64,000 nucleotides of DNA. Source: CAZSAT01 sp964604675 (GTDB taxonomy: Bacteria > Myxococcota_A > UBA796 > CAJQPC01). The stretch lies in NCBI GenBank assembly GCA_964604675.1, contig CAZSAT010000016.1, positions 18,863 to 82,862 of the forward strand, given 5' to 3'. Shown one piece after another: positions 33,391 through 42,078 of the stretch (its first letter is position 1; the number at the start of each line of letters is the position of its first letter). Under the pieces are notes generated by a model that saw only the letters and a program-made list of their open reading frames with translations, had not been told where the DNA came from and searched no databases. Made by a program: the position numbers and the translations under genes.

Positions 33391-34190
33391 CAGCGAACGG
33401 AGACGTCGTCGAGGTAGAGCGTGTTCGGCCCGCGGTCGCTCGACGCCCAGGCCGTGACGTCGGCGAAGAGCAACACGGACACCTCGGGAGGGCGCGCGGT
33501 CCCCCGGCCGGAACCCTCCAGGCGCCGAAAGTCGTTCGGGCTGAGCTCCACGGTGAGCCAGTCGTCGGTGGGGACGAGCAGAGGCTCCGCCAGGCTGTAG
33601 AGCTGGCCCTCGGCGTCTTCGATGAGGGGGTGCAGGTGCGCGGGGAAGGCCTCGCTGCGCAGGTCGAACGCGATGCTCCGCACGCGGCTGGCTTCCGGGC
33701 TGAAGGTCAGCAGGATGCGGTCGTCGAGCCGGTCGTTCACCACGGTCTGCCACGCCAGGGCGTGTCCGTCTTCGCCGGGGGAGAGGTCGGTCGCGATCGC
33801 GCCACGGCCGGCGTGTTGCCAGCTGTGCAGCCAGTGGCTCGTGCCGGTCTCGAAGTCGTGGTGCACGGGAAGCTGGCGAACCTGCAGGTCCAGGGAGTCG
33901 ATCTGCCCCAGCAGCGCCTCGGCGCGGTCTTCGAACGCGGGGTCGTCGGCCGCCACCCGCAAGGCGCGCCGTGCGCCCTCCGCTTCACCCAGGGCGTAGC
34001 GCGCACGGGCCAGCCAATAGTGGAGCTCGGGCTGGGAGTTGTCGTCCTCCGGGAGCCCCTCGATGAGGCCCTCGTACCAGCTGACGGCGCGCTGGACCTC
34101 CCCCTCGCCAGCCTCCATCAACATGCCTTCGTGGAGGGCCTGCCAGGCGCGCACGTCCTGCGCGAGCGCGAGCCCGACGAGCGCGAGCAT
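33390..34190 (-). CDS. Secreted protein with TPR-like and beta-sandwich regions
   Basis: 266 residues. Signal peptide ends ALA|Q at residue 11. A helical repeat region (about 15-100; YEGLIEGLPEDDNSQPELHYWLARARYALG is the core, with TPR spacing) is followed by a beta-sandwich (about 110-266) with HDFETGTSHWLHSW and a closing DVTAWASSDRGPNTLYLDDV, reminiscent of carbohydrate-binding modules. ATG at 34190 overlaps the response regulator stop as TGATG. A periplasmic partner of the histidine kinase is possible but unproven. Confidence 0.7.
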   Translation of the reverse strand: MLALVGLALAQDVRAWQALHEGMLMEAGEGEVQRAVSWYEGLIEGLPEDDNSQPELHYWLARARYALGEAEGARRALRVAADDPAFEDRAEALLGQIDSLDLQVRQLPVHHDFETGTSHWLHSWQHAGRGAIATDLSPGEDGHALAWQTVVNDRLDDRILLTFSPEASRVRSIAFDLRSEAFPAHLHPLIEDAEGQLYSLAEPLLVPTDDWLTVELSPNDFRRLEGSGRGTARPPEVSVLLFADVTAWASSDRGPNTLYLDDVSVR

Positions 34191-34894
34191 CAGCCTTCCT
34201 GGGCGATGAAGCGGTAGCCGACGCCGTGGAGGGTCTCGATGAAGCGCGGGTTCTGCGCCGAGTCGCCGAGCTTCTTGCGCACGTTCAGGATGTGGGTGTC
34301 GACCGTGCGCGTGGTGACGTTCGGGCTGTACTCCCAGATCGAGGTGAGGAGGGTCTCGCGCGGCAGGACCTTGCCCCGGTGTTCGATCAGGTAGCGAAGG
34401 AGCTCTTGTTCGCGGTTCGAGAGGCGCTCCTCGGACTCGCCCTCGCGCCGGATCACGTAGTTGTCGAGATCGACCTCGACGTCGCCGAAGTGGTAGATCG
34501 AACGGGCGCCGCCAGCCCGCCTGAGGGCGGCCTTGACCCGCGCCTGCAGCTCGAGCAGCGAGAACGGCTTGGTGACGTAGTCGTCGGCCCCCAGCTCGAA
34601 GCCCATGAGCTTGTCGGCCTCGGTGGTACGGGCGGTCAGGAAGATGACTGGCCCTCGAAACTTCCGCTCGCGGAGGGCGTGGCAGATCTCGTAGCCGTCC
34701 ATGCCACCTGGACCGGAGGGACCCTCGTGGAGCATGACGTCGAGCAGCGCGAGATCGGGTGGGAAGCGAGCGGCCAGCTTCAGCGCTTCCGCGCCCGAGC
34801 GGGCCCCGTAGACATCGAAACCCTCGCGGGTGAAGAAGGCCTTGACGATGTCGAGGACCTCTTCCTCGTCTTCGACGATGAGCAGGCGTGGCAT
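34190..34894 (-). CDS. OmpR/PhoB-family response regulator
   Basis: 234 residues. Receiver domain (1-120) with acidic pocket Glu8-Asp9, phosphoacceptor Asp52 and switch Thr and Lys in FLTARTTEAD and TKPFSLLE, then a winged-helix DNA-binding domain (about 135-230) with LSNREQELLRYLIEHRGKV and DTHILNVRKKLG. An insertion after Asp52 (HEGPSGPGG) is longer than usual. ATG at 34894 has AGAGGACGAC upstream. It is nine bases downstream of the histidine kinase gene and is its likely partner. Confidence 0.93.
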   Translation of the reverse strand: MPRLLIVEDEEEVLDIVKAFFTREGFDVYGARSGAEALKLAARFPPDLALLDVMLHEGPSGPGGMDGYEICHALRERKFRGPVIFLTARTTEADKLMGFELGADDYVTKPFSLLELQARVKAALRRAGGARSIYHFGDVEVDLDNYVIRREGESEERLSNREQELLRYLIEHRGKVLPRETLLTSIWEYSPNVTTRTVDTHILNVRKKLGDSAQNPRFIETLHGVGYRFIAQEG

Positions 34895-34903
34895 GTCGTC
34901 CTC

Positions 34904-37000
34904 TCAGGCACCGCTGGGGGAGCGGAGCGGGAAGTGTAGCGTGAAGGTGGTGCCCGAGCCCGGCTGGGACCGGACGCTGACGTCGCCGCTGTGGGCGTGC
35001 ATGATGTACTGCACGATCGTCAGCCCGATGCCCGTGCCCTTCCGGCGTCGCGCTGCGGGGTCGTCCGAGCGGTAGAACTGGTCGAAGAGGTGGGGGATGT
35101 CGTTGTCGTGGATGCCGATGCCCTTGTCGGCCACCTCCACCGTGACCCCACCGCCCACGAGGCGGGCCTCGATCCCGATCCAGCCGCCATCGCGGCCGTA
35201 CTTGGCGGCGTTGGAGATCAGGTTGTGGATGACCTGGCTCACCGCTTCTGGGTCGTGGAAGACGACCGGCATGTCCTCCTGGATGTCGACTTCCATGGCG
35301 AGGCCACGCGTCTCCATCGAGTAGCGAGCGCTCTCGACCGACGAGCGCACGGTCTCGCCCAGGTCCGCGGGGCGGAAGCTGTAGCGCTTGGCCCCGCGCT
35401 CGATCGCCGCGAAGTCGAGCACGTTGTCGACCAGCCGGGACAAGCGCTCCGACTCGCGAACGATCGCTTCGTAGGCCTTCTCGGTCGCCTCTTCGCCGGA
35501 GGTCAGCCCGAGCATGAGGCTCTCGCCCTTGAGGCGGATCTGGGTGATCGGGGAGCGGAGCTCGTGGCTGACGTTGGCGGCGAAGTCCGCCTTCATCCGA
35601 GCGAGGTCCAGCTCTCGACGCACCAGGCGGACCGAGACCACCGACCCCGTGATGGTCATCACCAGCGCGAACACGATGATGCCGACCCGTTGAAGGCGCT
35701 TGCGGCGTTGCTCGGCGTGGAGGGCTTCGGGGGCGGTCGGCACCACGGCGATCGACCAGCCCGGCAGCCACGGCGCGAGGCTCCGGCGCGCGAGGGCCTC
35801 GGTGCCCGGTCCTGGATCGTCGGGTCCGACCAGGGTCACGTCGAGCTCGTCGTCGGCTCGACCGGTCTGGTGGGCGACCACCGCCAGGTCCGCGAGCAAG
35901 CCTTCGACGTCGAGCGCGAAGCAGTAGCGGTCCTCGTTCCAACGGAGCGTGGCCCAGAGGGCGTCGTCGATCCGGGTGTACACGAAGGTACCCGTGCCCG
36001 ATTGGGGTACCCCGTCGAGCAGACGTCCCAGGTCGGGGTAGTGCTGTTCGGCCCAGAACAGGGACCGCGAGCGGTCCTCCAGCCGGCCGCGTGCTGCGGC
36101 CACCCAGTCCTTGGGCGCGTGGTCCTCGAGCAACTCCAGGGCGCGGGCTGCGACCGCGGCCTCACCGCCTCGGCCGATGATCCAGGTCGCGGTGACCAGC
36201 TCTTCGGTGAGGGCCTGCAGGCTGCCCACGCCGATCTCGGGATCCTGATGCAACAGGATCTCGCCGCGCTTGAGCTGGGCGAGGTCTCCCAGGCGGAACC
36301 CGTAGACGTCGCGCACGTGGCCGAACTCGGCCACCACGTTGGCGAAGGTCTTGAGGGCCTCGGTGTCCTCACCGGCCTTCATCAGGGCCCGCCCCATGGC
36401 GAAGGTGGCCTGACCCGACGCACTCAGGCCGGGGGCGGTGCGCGCCGCATCCGCGTAGAGCGCGGCGGCGCGTGCGGGGTTGGAGCCGGACTGTTCGGCG
36501 AGCAGCGCCTCCTGCCAGGTGCCCGTGAGGTACCAGCGCTGGTCCTCCATCTGGCCGAGCGGGAGCTTCTCGAAGGGCGCCGCCAGCTCGTTGTCCGCGT
36601 CGAGACGCAGAGTGACGCGGAGGAAGGGCGAGAGCTCCGGCAGCGACTCCGTGGCGGAGCTTCCGGACTCCAGTCGGCGCTTGGCTGCACCCTCGAAGCC
36701 CGAGAAGAGGGCCTCGGAGCGCTCGGCGACCGCTGTGGCCATGGCGTCGGCACGGGCCTCGACCTCGGCCACCACCTGCAGCTCTTCGGCGCGGACTCCC
36801 GTGAGCCCGAAGTACACCAGCGCGAGGCCGGGAATGAGGATCGAGGCCGCGAAGATGGCCGAAGCGCGGGTGAAGCCCTGGAAGTCCAGGAGCTCCTTGA
36901 GGCCGCGTACTTCGCCGAGCAGCGGCGCGACCACGCGGACGCCCAGCCGGAGCAGGCGGCCTGCTCGAGGGTGGGAGGTCTCGCTGAGCTTCGACGACAC
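34904..37000 (-). CDS. Membrane sensor histidine kinase
   Basis: 698 residues. First transmembrane helix near 45-65, a large outer domain (about 70-430) with a helical, TPR-like part (AALYADAARTAPGLSASG and TFAMGRALMKAGEDTEALKTF), second helix near 440-460. Then HisKA with His479 in VSHELRSPITQIRLK and an HATPase domain (HNLISNAAKYG, DKGIGIHDNDIPHLFDQFYR, GIGLTIVQYIMHAHSG). All N, G1, F and G2 boxes are seen. GTG at 37000 lacks a clear ribosome site, so the start is uncertain. It senses an unknown outer signal and passes phosphate to the regulator next to it. Confidence 0.88.
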   Translation of the reverse strand: MSSKLSETSHPRAGRLLRLGVRVVAPLLGEVRGLKELLDFQGFTRASAIFAASILIPGLALVYFGLTGVRAEELQVVAEVEARADAMATAVAERSEALFSGFEGAAKRRLESGSSATESLPELSPFLRVTLRLDADNELAAPFEKLPLGQMEDQRWYLTGTWQEALLAEQSGSNPARAAALYADAARTAPGLSASGQATFAMGRALMKAGEDTEALKTFANVVAEFGHVRDVYGFRLGDLAQLKRGEILLHQDPEIGVGSLQALTEELVTATWIIGRGGEAAVAARALELLEDHAPKDWVAAARGRLEDRSRSLFWAEQHYPDLGRLLDGVPQSGTGTFVYTRIDDALWATLRWNEDRYCFALDVEGLLADLAVVAHQTGRADDELDVTLVGPDDPGPGTEALARRSLAPWLPGWSIAVVPTAPEALHAEQRRKRLQRVGIIVFALVMTITGSVVSVRLVRRELDLARMKADFAANVSHELRSPITQIRLKGESLMLGLTSGEEATEKAYEAIVRESERLSRLVDNVLDFAAIERGAKRYSFRPADLGETVRSSVESARYSMETRGLAMEVDIQEDMPVVFHDPEAVSQVIHNLISNAAKYGRDGGWIGIEARLVGGGVTVEVADKGIGIHDNDIPHLFDQFYRSDDPAARRRKGTGIGLTIVQYIMHAHSGDVSVRSQPGSGTTFTLHFPLRSPSGA

Positions 37001-37035
37001 CCGGGAGGTTTAGCGCATCCCAGGCCGACGGTTGT

Positions 37036-38205
37036 CTAGGTGAAGGCAGGAATACCGGTGATCCATCGCCCCAGGATGAGGTTGTGGATGTCGTGGGTGC
37101 CTTCGTAGGTGTAGACGCTCTCGAGGTTCGCGGCGTGGCGCATGATCGGGTACTCGTCGAGGATCCCGTTGGCGCCGTGGATGTCGCGGCTCATGCGGGC
37201 GATCTGGAGCGCCATGTCGACGTTGTTCATCTTGGCGAGGCTGATCTGCTCGGGGATGAGCGTGCCGTCATCCTTCATGCGACCGAGGTGGAGGGCCAGG
37301 AGCTGGCCCTTGGTGATCTCGCGCAGCATCCACGCCAGCTTGTTCTGCACGAGCTGGTAGCTGGCGATGGGCTTGTCGAACTGGATGCGACTCAGCGCGT
37401 AGTCACGCCCGGACTGGAAGCAGCTCATGGCAGCGCCGACCGCGCCCCAGGCGATGCCGAAGCGCGCGTTGTTCAAGCAGCTGAAGGGCCCCTTCAGACC
37501 CTTGACGTTGGGCAGGATGCGGTCCTTCGGGATGCGGCAGTCCTGGAACACCAGCTCGCTCGTCACGCTGGCCTTCAGGCTGTGCTTGCCGTGCATCTCC
37601 GGCGCGGTGAAGCCCGGATCGTCCTTCTCGACGATGAAGCCCCGGATCACGCCGTCGAGCTTGGCCCAGACCACCGCGACATCCGCGATGGTGCCGTTGG
37701 TGATCCACATCTTGGCGCCGTTGAGCACGTAGCTGTCGCCGTCGTCGACCGCCTTGGTGATCATGCCGCCCGGGTTCGACCCGAAGTCGGGCTCGGTCAA
37801 GCCGAAGCAACCGATGAGCTCTCCGGCGGCCATCCCCGGCAGGTACTTCTGCTTCTGCTCCTCGGCGCCGTGCTTCCAGATCGGGAACATGCTGAGGCTG
37901 CCCTGGACGCTCACGAAGCTGCGCAGGCCGCTGTCACCCGCTTCGAGCTCCTGGCACACCAGGCCATAGGCGACGTTGGAGAGACCGGCGCAGCCGTAGC
38001 CCTGGAGGTTGCAGCCCAGCAAGCCCATCTCGCCGATCTCCGGCACGAGGTGCATCGGGAACTCGCCCTTCCGGCAGTAGTCCTCGATGATGGGTTGAAC
38101 GCGCTCGTTCACCCAGGCGCGCACGGTGTCGCGGACCATGCGCTCCTCTTCGGAGAACACGGCGTCGAGGTTGTAGAGGTCGATCCCTTCGAACTTCTGG
38201 GGCAT
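37036..38205 (-). CDS. gcdH: Glutaryl-CoA dehydrogenase
   Basis: 389 residues. FAD enzyme oxidising and decarboxylating glutaryl-CoA to crotonyl-CoA in lysine, tryptophan and benzoate breakdown. It holds GCFGLTEPDFGSNPGGM and AKMWITNGTIADV of the flavin site, and the catalytic Glu368 in YEGTHDIHNLILGR, which is the GCDH form of the motif. Family length is about 390. ATG at 38205 follows GGAGCCGTG. A different acyl-CoA dehydrogenase is possible, but the YEGTHDIH and EGIDLYNLD ends favour GCDH. It is 35 bases upstream of the histidine kinase gene. Confidence 0.88.
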   Translation of the reverse strand: MPQKFEGIDLYNLDAVFSEEERMVRDTVRAWVNERVQPIIEDYCRKGEFPMHLVPEIGEMGLLGCNLQGYGCAGLSNVAYGLVCQELEAGDSGLRSFVSVQGSLSMFPIWKHGAEEQKQKYLPGMAAGELIGCFGLTEPDFGSNPGGMITKAVDDGDSYVLNGAKMWITNGTIADVAVVWAKLDGVIRGFIVEKDDPGFTAPEMHGKHSLKASVTSELVFQDCRIPKDRILPNVKGLKGPFSCLNNARFGIAWGAVGAAMSCFQSGRDYALSRIQFDKPIASYQLVQNKLAWMLREITKGQLLALHLGRMKDDGTLIPEQISLAKMNNVDMALQIARMSRDIHGANGILDEYPIMRHAANLESVYTYEGTHDIHNLILGRWITGIPAFT

Positions 38206-38229
38206 CACGGCTCCGGGGTGCGGATGCAG

Positions 38230-38263
38230 AAAGGGCGCCCCCGTAACGTTGGGAGCGCCCCTT
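38230..38263 (-). terminator. Hairpin terminator after the subtilase gene
   Basis: The arms AAGGGCGCCCCC (38230-38241 on the plus strand) and GGGAGCGCCCCTT (38251-38263) pair with one bulged base and one mismatch around an eight- to nine-base loop. Read on the minus strand the stem ends CCCTTTC, a short U run. It lies between the subtilase stop (38298) and the gcdH start. Confidence 0.6.
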
Positions 38264-38297
38264 GTCTGCACGGATGCGGGGTGGCCCCGCGCTGGGT

Positions 38298-39884
38298 CTA
38301 CAGCGACACGTAGTACGTGCCGTCGCTCCCCTCGTTGCCCGCATCGTCCACGCTGTAGAGGTCGAAGTAGTAGGTGTCGCCGCGGCGGCCCGTGAAGGTC
38401 AGGCTGTGCGACGTCGTGTAGTTCGCGTCGTCGCCGTACCGACCGTAGTCCTGGAAGTCGATCTCGCTCGTGGCGGGCTCGTTGGTGGTCCACTCGATGG
38501 TGAAGCGCCGGCCCTGGGTGTAGCCGCTGACCGAGCTCAACGTGGGCGCCGTGGTGTCGGCCGTGCCGCCGTCGTTGCCGCCGCCGTCGTTGCCGCCGCC
38601 GTCGTTGCCGCCGCCGCCGTCGTCGCCGCCGCCGGTGTTGCCGCCGCCGGTGTTGCCGCCGGTCGCGAGGTCGACCGATGCCGCGATGTCGAGCACACCG
38701 TAGCCGTACGTCGTGTCGTAGCCGCTGGAGCCCTTGTCGGCGGCACCTTCGGCCAGCAGATCCCGCACCTCGTCGGAGCCGTCGGCGCCGGCCGCGATGA
38801 GCAGGGCTGCCGCACCGGCGACGTGGGGCGACGCCATCGAGGTGCCGTCCCAGAAGGTGTAGGTCCAGCTGCCGCGCTCCTTGGTCTCCTGGAGCACACC
38901 GTCGACGTACCCGTCGCCGTTCTGGTCCTTGGAGACGTCACCACCCGGCGCGAGGAGCTCGAGGCCCGAGCCGTAGTTGGAGTAGCTGGCTCGCGAGCCG
39001 TCGTACTTCGACGCGCCCACCGCGACGACCTCGTCGTAGCGCGCGGGGTAGTTGAGGCTGCGGGCGTACTCGTTTCCAGACGCGGCCACGAGGGTGACGC
39101 CCGCCGACTCCGCGTACTGCACCGCTTGCTGCATGCTGCTGGAGCCGTAGGTCGTGCCCAGGCTCATGTTGATGACGTCGGCGCCCTGATCGGTGGCCCA
39201 CACGAGGCCGTTGACGATGGCGTTGACGTCGCCGTAGCCGTTGTCGGAGAGCACCTTGACCGGAAGGATGGTGGCGCCCGGCGCGACGCCGGCGACGCCG
39301 CGGCCGTTGTCGGTGGCGGCGTTGATGGTCCCGGCCACGTGGGTGCCGTGCCCGACGTTGTCGCTCGGGTTGCCGTCGTTGTAGTACCAGTCGTAGCCGT
39401 CGGCGACGTTGGAGAGGCCGTCGCTCGCGCCGCTGGTGCTCACGCCCGTGTCCAGCACGGCCACCACCACCCCGTTGCCCTTGGTGGTGTCGTGGGCCTC
39501 CCACGCCCCGATCTGCTCCATGTTCCACTGGTAGCCGACGTAGGGATCGTTGGGCGTGGCCGAGGTCTTCACCAGGTAGTTGGGCTCGGCGAAGGTGACG
39601 CGGTGATCCTGCGCGAGCAGCTCGACCATCTCCCGGACCTGCCCGTCTTCGGGAACCTCGAGGCGGGCGATGCCCAGCTCGTTGATGCGGTTGAGCTCGA
39701 AGAGCCCGAAGTCCTCGGCCAGCTCGTGGCCCAGCACACCGTCGGTCCCGTCGTCGATCTGCACGAGGACCTCGCGGTCCATGTAGGCTTCGGTGCCTTC
39801 GAAGATCGGGGCCCCGTCGTCGGCGGTGCCGCAGGCGGTGAGGAGGAGGGGCAACAGGAACACGGAACGGCGGGCTGCGATCAT
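38298..39884 (-). CDS. Subtilisin-like serine protease (S8), lipoprotein
   Basis: 528 residues. Lipobox LLTAC (Cys18); inhibitory propeptide (about 35-110); S8 catalytic domain with AVLDTGV (Asp near 142), GHGTHVAG (His near 180) and GTSMASPHVAG (Ser near 350), all three catalytic residues in place. A linker of repeated Gly with Asn/Asp/Thr (about 408-440) precedes a fibronectin-like C-terminal domain (about 445-528). ATG at 39884 follows GGAGTTGCC. It should be an outer-membrane or surface protease, anchored by its lipid. Divergent from the class IV aminotransferase gene. Confidence 0.93.
   Translation of the reverse strand: MIAARRSVFLLPLLLTACGTADDGAPIFEGTEAYMDREVLVQIDDGTDGVLGHELAEDFGLFELNRINELGIARLEVPEDGQVREMVELLAQDHRVTFAEPNYLVKTSATPNDPYVGYQWNMEQIGAWEAHDTTKGNGVVVAVLDTGVSTSGASDGLSNVADGYDWYYNDGNPSDNVGHGTHVAGTINAATDNGRGVAGVAPGATILPVKVLSDNGYGDVNAIVNGLVWATDQGADVINMSLGTTYGSSSMQQAVQYAESAGVTLVAASGNEYARSLNYPARYDEVVAVGASKYDGSRASYSNYGSGLELLAPGGDVSKDQNGDGYVDGVLQETKERGSWTYTFWDGTSMASPHVAGAAALLIAAGADGSDEVRDLLAEGAADKGSSGYDTTYGYGVLDIAASVDLATGGNTGGGNTGGGDDGGGGNDGGGNDGGGNDGGTADTTAPTLSSVSGYTQGRRFTIEWTTNEPATSEIDFQDYGRYGDDANYTTSHSLTFTGRRGDTYYFDLYSVDDAGNEGSDGTYYVSL
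38566..38662 (-). repeat. Low-complexity repeat coding the subtilase Gly-rich linker
   Basis: A run of short units on the plus strand, CCGCCGTCGTTG and CCGCCGGTGTTG, encodes GGGN(D/T) repeats between the catalytic and C-terminal domains of the S8 protease. In-frame copies keep the reading frame intact. Repeat number may vary between strains by slippage (inference). Confidence 0.75.
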
Positions 39885-40090
39885 GGCAACTCCAGGGATG
39901 TCGACGAGCGGGTCTTGGTTGGGTGTGCTGAGATGGCCCGAGGGCCGGGGATGTTGCTCGTGGACGGGGCCGGAGTTGCCGATCCGTGTGACCCTTTCCG
40001 CGACTTCGAGTTCCTGTGGGAGGAACGTTGGCAGAATGTCGACGGAGCGTTGTCAACGGGTTGTCAGGCGCAAGTCCGGGTGAGGTGAAG

Positions 40091-40849
40091 GTGAGCAGGA
40101 CCTGGGTGAATGGGCAGGAAGGAGCAGGCGTACCGGGCGCGGATCCCGGCCTGACCCGTGGCTGGAACGTCTTCGAGACCTTTCGCAGCTACGGACCGAC
40201 ACCCTTTCGGCTCGACGCCCACCTCGTTCGTCTCCGAATGTCATGCGAGGCCGTCGACATCCGGTTGCCTCAGGGCCTGAGACAACGTCTCCTGGAGCGC
40301 GTCGACGCCGACAGCTGGCACCGGATCACGCTCACCCGCGGGGGCTGTGAGGTGCTCACGGTGGCGCCCATCGATGCGGCCTACGTGGGCTGTGATCGGC
40401 GCGTGGCGTGCGTCCCGTGGGCACCCATGCCGGGGCTTCCAGCCACGGTCAAGCACGGATCCCGGATCGGGTGGCAGGCCTCCGCGGCGGCGCTGGGTGT
40501 CGACGAGCTGCTCTTCGTCGCCTCCGACGGAGCGCTGCTCGAGGCCAACCGGTCCAACGTGCTGGCGGTGGTCGACGGCGTGATCGTCACGCCGGCCCTG
40601 GATGGGCGGCAGCTCGCGGGCGTCACCCGTCAGGCGCTCCTGGACGCTGCCCGTGCGGACGGGTTGCCGTGTGAGGAGGCAGCGCTCACCAGCTACGACC
40701 CGTTCGACGAGCTGTACCTCTGCTCCACGCTCAAGGAGCTGGCGCCGGTCGTGGAGCTCGACGGCCGTCCGGCCGCTGGCGCCGGACCGATCGGTGCTCG
40801 GCTCCACGCGGCGTTCCGGGCGCTGGTCGCCCGCGAGGCTCAGGCGTAG
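40091..40849 (+). CDS. PLP-dependent class IV aminotransferase
   Basis: 252 residues. Class IV fold: RGWNVFETFR near the start, the PLP lysine in VKHGSRIGW (near residue 120), and LLEANRSNVLAVVDG plus GVTRQALLD that hold the cofactor phosphate. Length matches 4-amino-4-deoxychorismate lyase (PabC) better than branched-chain aminotransferase (about 290-310), but sequence alone does not decide. GTG at 40091 follows GAGGTGAAG. Its 3' end overlaps the convergent DUF1343 gene by ten bases. Two GTTGTCA repeats lie 25-40 bases upstream. Confidence 0.82.
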   Translation: MSRTWVNGQEGAGVPGADPGLTRGWNVFETFRSYGPTPFRLDAHLVRLRMSCEAVDIRLPQGLRQRLLERVDADSWHRITLTRGGCEVLTVAPIDAAYVGCDRRVACVPWAPMPGLPATVKHGSRIGWQASAAALGVDELLFVASDGALLEANRSNVLAVVDGVIVTPALDGRQLAGVTRQALLDAARADGLPCEEAALTSYDPFDELYLCSTLKELAPVVELDGRPAAGAGPIGARLHAAFRALVAREAQA

Positions 40850-42012
40850 AGCAGCACGCTCTCGCGCTTCTCCTCGAAGTCCGCCAGCTCGTCGCGCCAG
40901 CTCTCGATCAGCTCCCGCGGGCGCACGCCGAGCTCCAGTCCGTGCCGGAACTCGGAGTTGCCGATGAGCAGATCGATGGCGATGGGCTCGTCCACGAACT
41001 CGTAGGTCTCGGTCCGCCAGCCGAAGCGTTCCCGGTCGCACCGTCGCGCGGCTTCGATGACCACCATGCCGAGGAGGAAGGACTCGAGCGCGTTCCGGTC
41101 GGTGAGGTGGATCTCGACGCCGCCGCAGATCGCGCCTGCGTGCTTCTGGAACTGGGGGAGGAAGCTCGCGGCGCGGAATCCGACGCCCTGCAGGTCGGCG
41201 TCGAGGGCCCCCTTCCGGCAGAGCTCCACGAAGCGATCCGGGTCGAGCCACGGAGCGCCGACGAGGTGGAAGGGCCGGGTCGTGCCGCGGCCCTCGGAGA
41301 GGTTCGTGCCCTCGATCAAGCACATCCCCGGGTAGATGATGGCCGTGTCGAGGGTGGGCATGTTCGGGCTCGGAAGCACCCACGGGAGCCCGGTCTCGTC
41401 GAACCATGCGTGCCGCGGACCCGCTGCGTGCTGCACCACCTCGTAGTCGCACGCCACGCCCAGCACGTCGCGGAAGTACAGGCCGAGCTCGCCCATCGTG
41501 AGGCCGTGTCGGACCGCGAGGGGGTAGGCGCTGACGAAGCTCTCGAAGCCCGGACGGACCACGTTGCCCTCGACCCAGGTGCCCGTGATGGGGTTGGGCC
41601 GGTCCAGCACGACCACCTTGGTTCCCACCTGGCCAGCCACCTCCATCACGAACCCCAGGGTGGCCTGGTAGGTGTAGTACCGGGCGCCGATGTCCTGGAT
41701 GTCGAAGAGCAGCACGTCGAGGTCGCGGAGCGTGTCGGGGTGGGGGCGGAGGCTCGCGGCGTCGTTGCCGTAGAGCGAGACCGTGGCCACGCCCGTGTCC
41801 TCGCCGTCCACGCCGATCATGTCCTGCGCGGTGGCCTTCACCCCGTGCTCGGGTCCGAACAGGCGGTGCACGCCCAGCCCGGCGCCGGCGAGCAGGTCGA
41901 CGGCATGGTCGAGCTTGCTGTCCACGGCGGTGGGGTTGCAGCACAAGCCGACCCGGGACCCGCGGAAGCGGTCCACGTGCTCGGCGAAGAAGCGCTCCAG
42001 ACCACTCGGCAT
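40840..42012 (-). CDS. DUF1343 protein (NamZ-type exo-beta-N-acetylmuramidase family)
   Basis: 390 residues. The family releases N-acetylmuramic acid from peptidoglycan fragments. Motifs seen: GLCCNPTAVD, LFGPEHGVKA, LFDIQDIGARYYTYQ, VLDRPNPITG, SPNMPTLDTAIIYPGMCL and EGRGTTRPFHLVGAPW. Most members are exported; here the N-terminus MPSGLERFFAEHVDRF has no signal peptide, so it is likely cytoplasmic, acting on imported wall fragments (inference). ATG at 42012 follows AGGAGGACCCGC. Confidence 0.9.
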   Translation of the reverse strand: MPSGLERFFAEHVDRFRGSRVGLCCNPTAVDSKLDHAVDLLAGAGLGVHRLFGPEHGVKATAQDMIGVDGEDTGVATVSLYGNDAASLRPHPDTLRDLDVLLFDIQDIGARYYTYQATLGFVMEVAGQVGTKVVVLDRPNPITGTWVEGNVVRPGFESFVSAYPLAVRHGLTMGELGLYFRDVLGVACDYEVVQHAAGPRHAWFDETGLPWVLPSPNMPTLDTAIIYPGMCLIEGTNLSEGRGTTRPFHLVGAPWLDPDRFVELCRKGALDADLQGVGFRAASFLPQFQKHAGAICGGVEIHLTDRNALESFLLGMVVIEAARRCDRERFGWRTETYEFVDEPIAIDLLIGNSEFRHGLELGVRPRELIESWRDELADFEEKRESVLLYA

Positions 42013-42078
42013 GCGGGTCCTCCTACACACCCTCGCTAACGGGGATTAGGGTGCGTGGGCCGAAGGAGCAGTCACAGC

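Noticed and set aside
33391..35942. 850-codon minus-strand frame through kinase and regulator
   Set aside because: Only the final part from 34190 is a gene; upstream it reads the histidine kinase and regulator out of frame and gives Arg/Pro-rich nonsense.
38566..38662. Short regular repeats that could look like a CRISPR array
   Set aside because: Units are 12 bases without unique spacers, in frame, and encode a Gly-rich linker in the subtilase.
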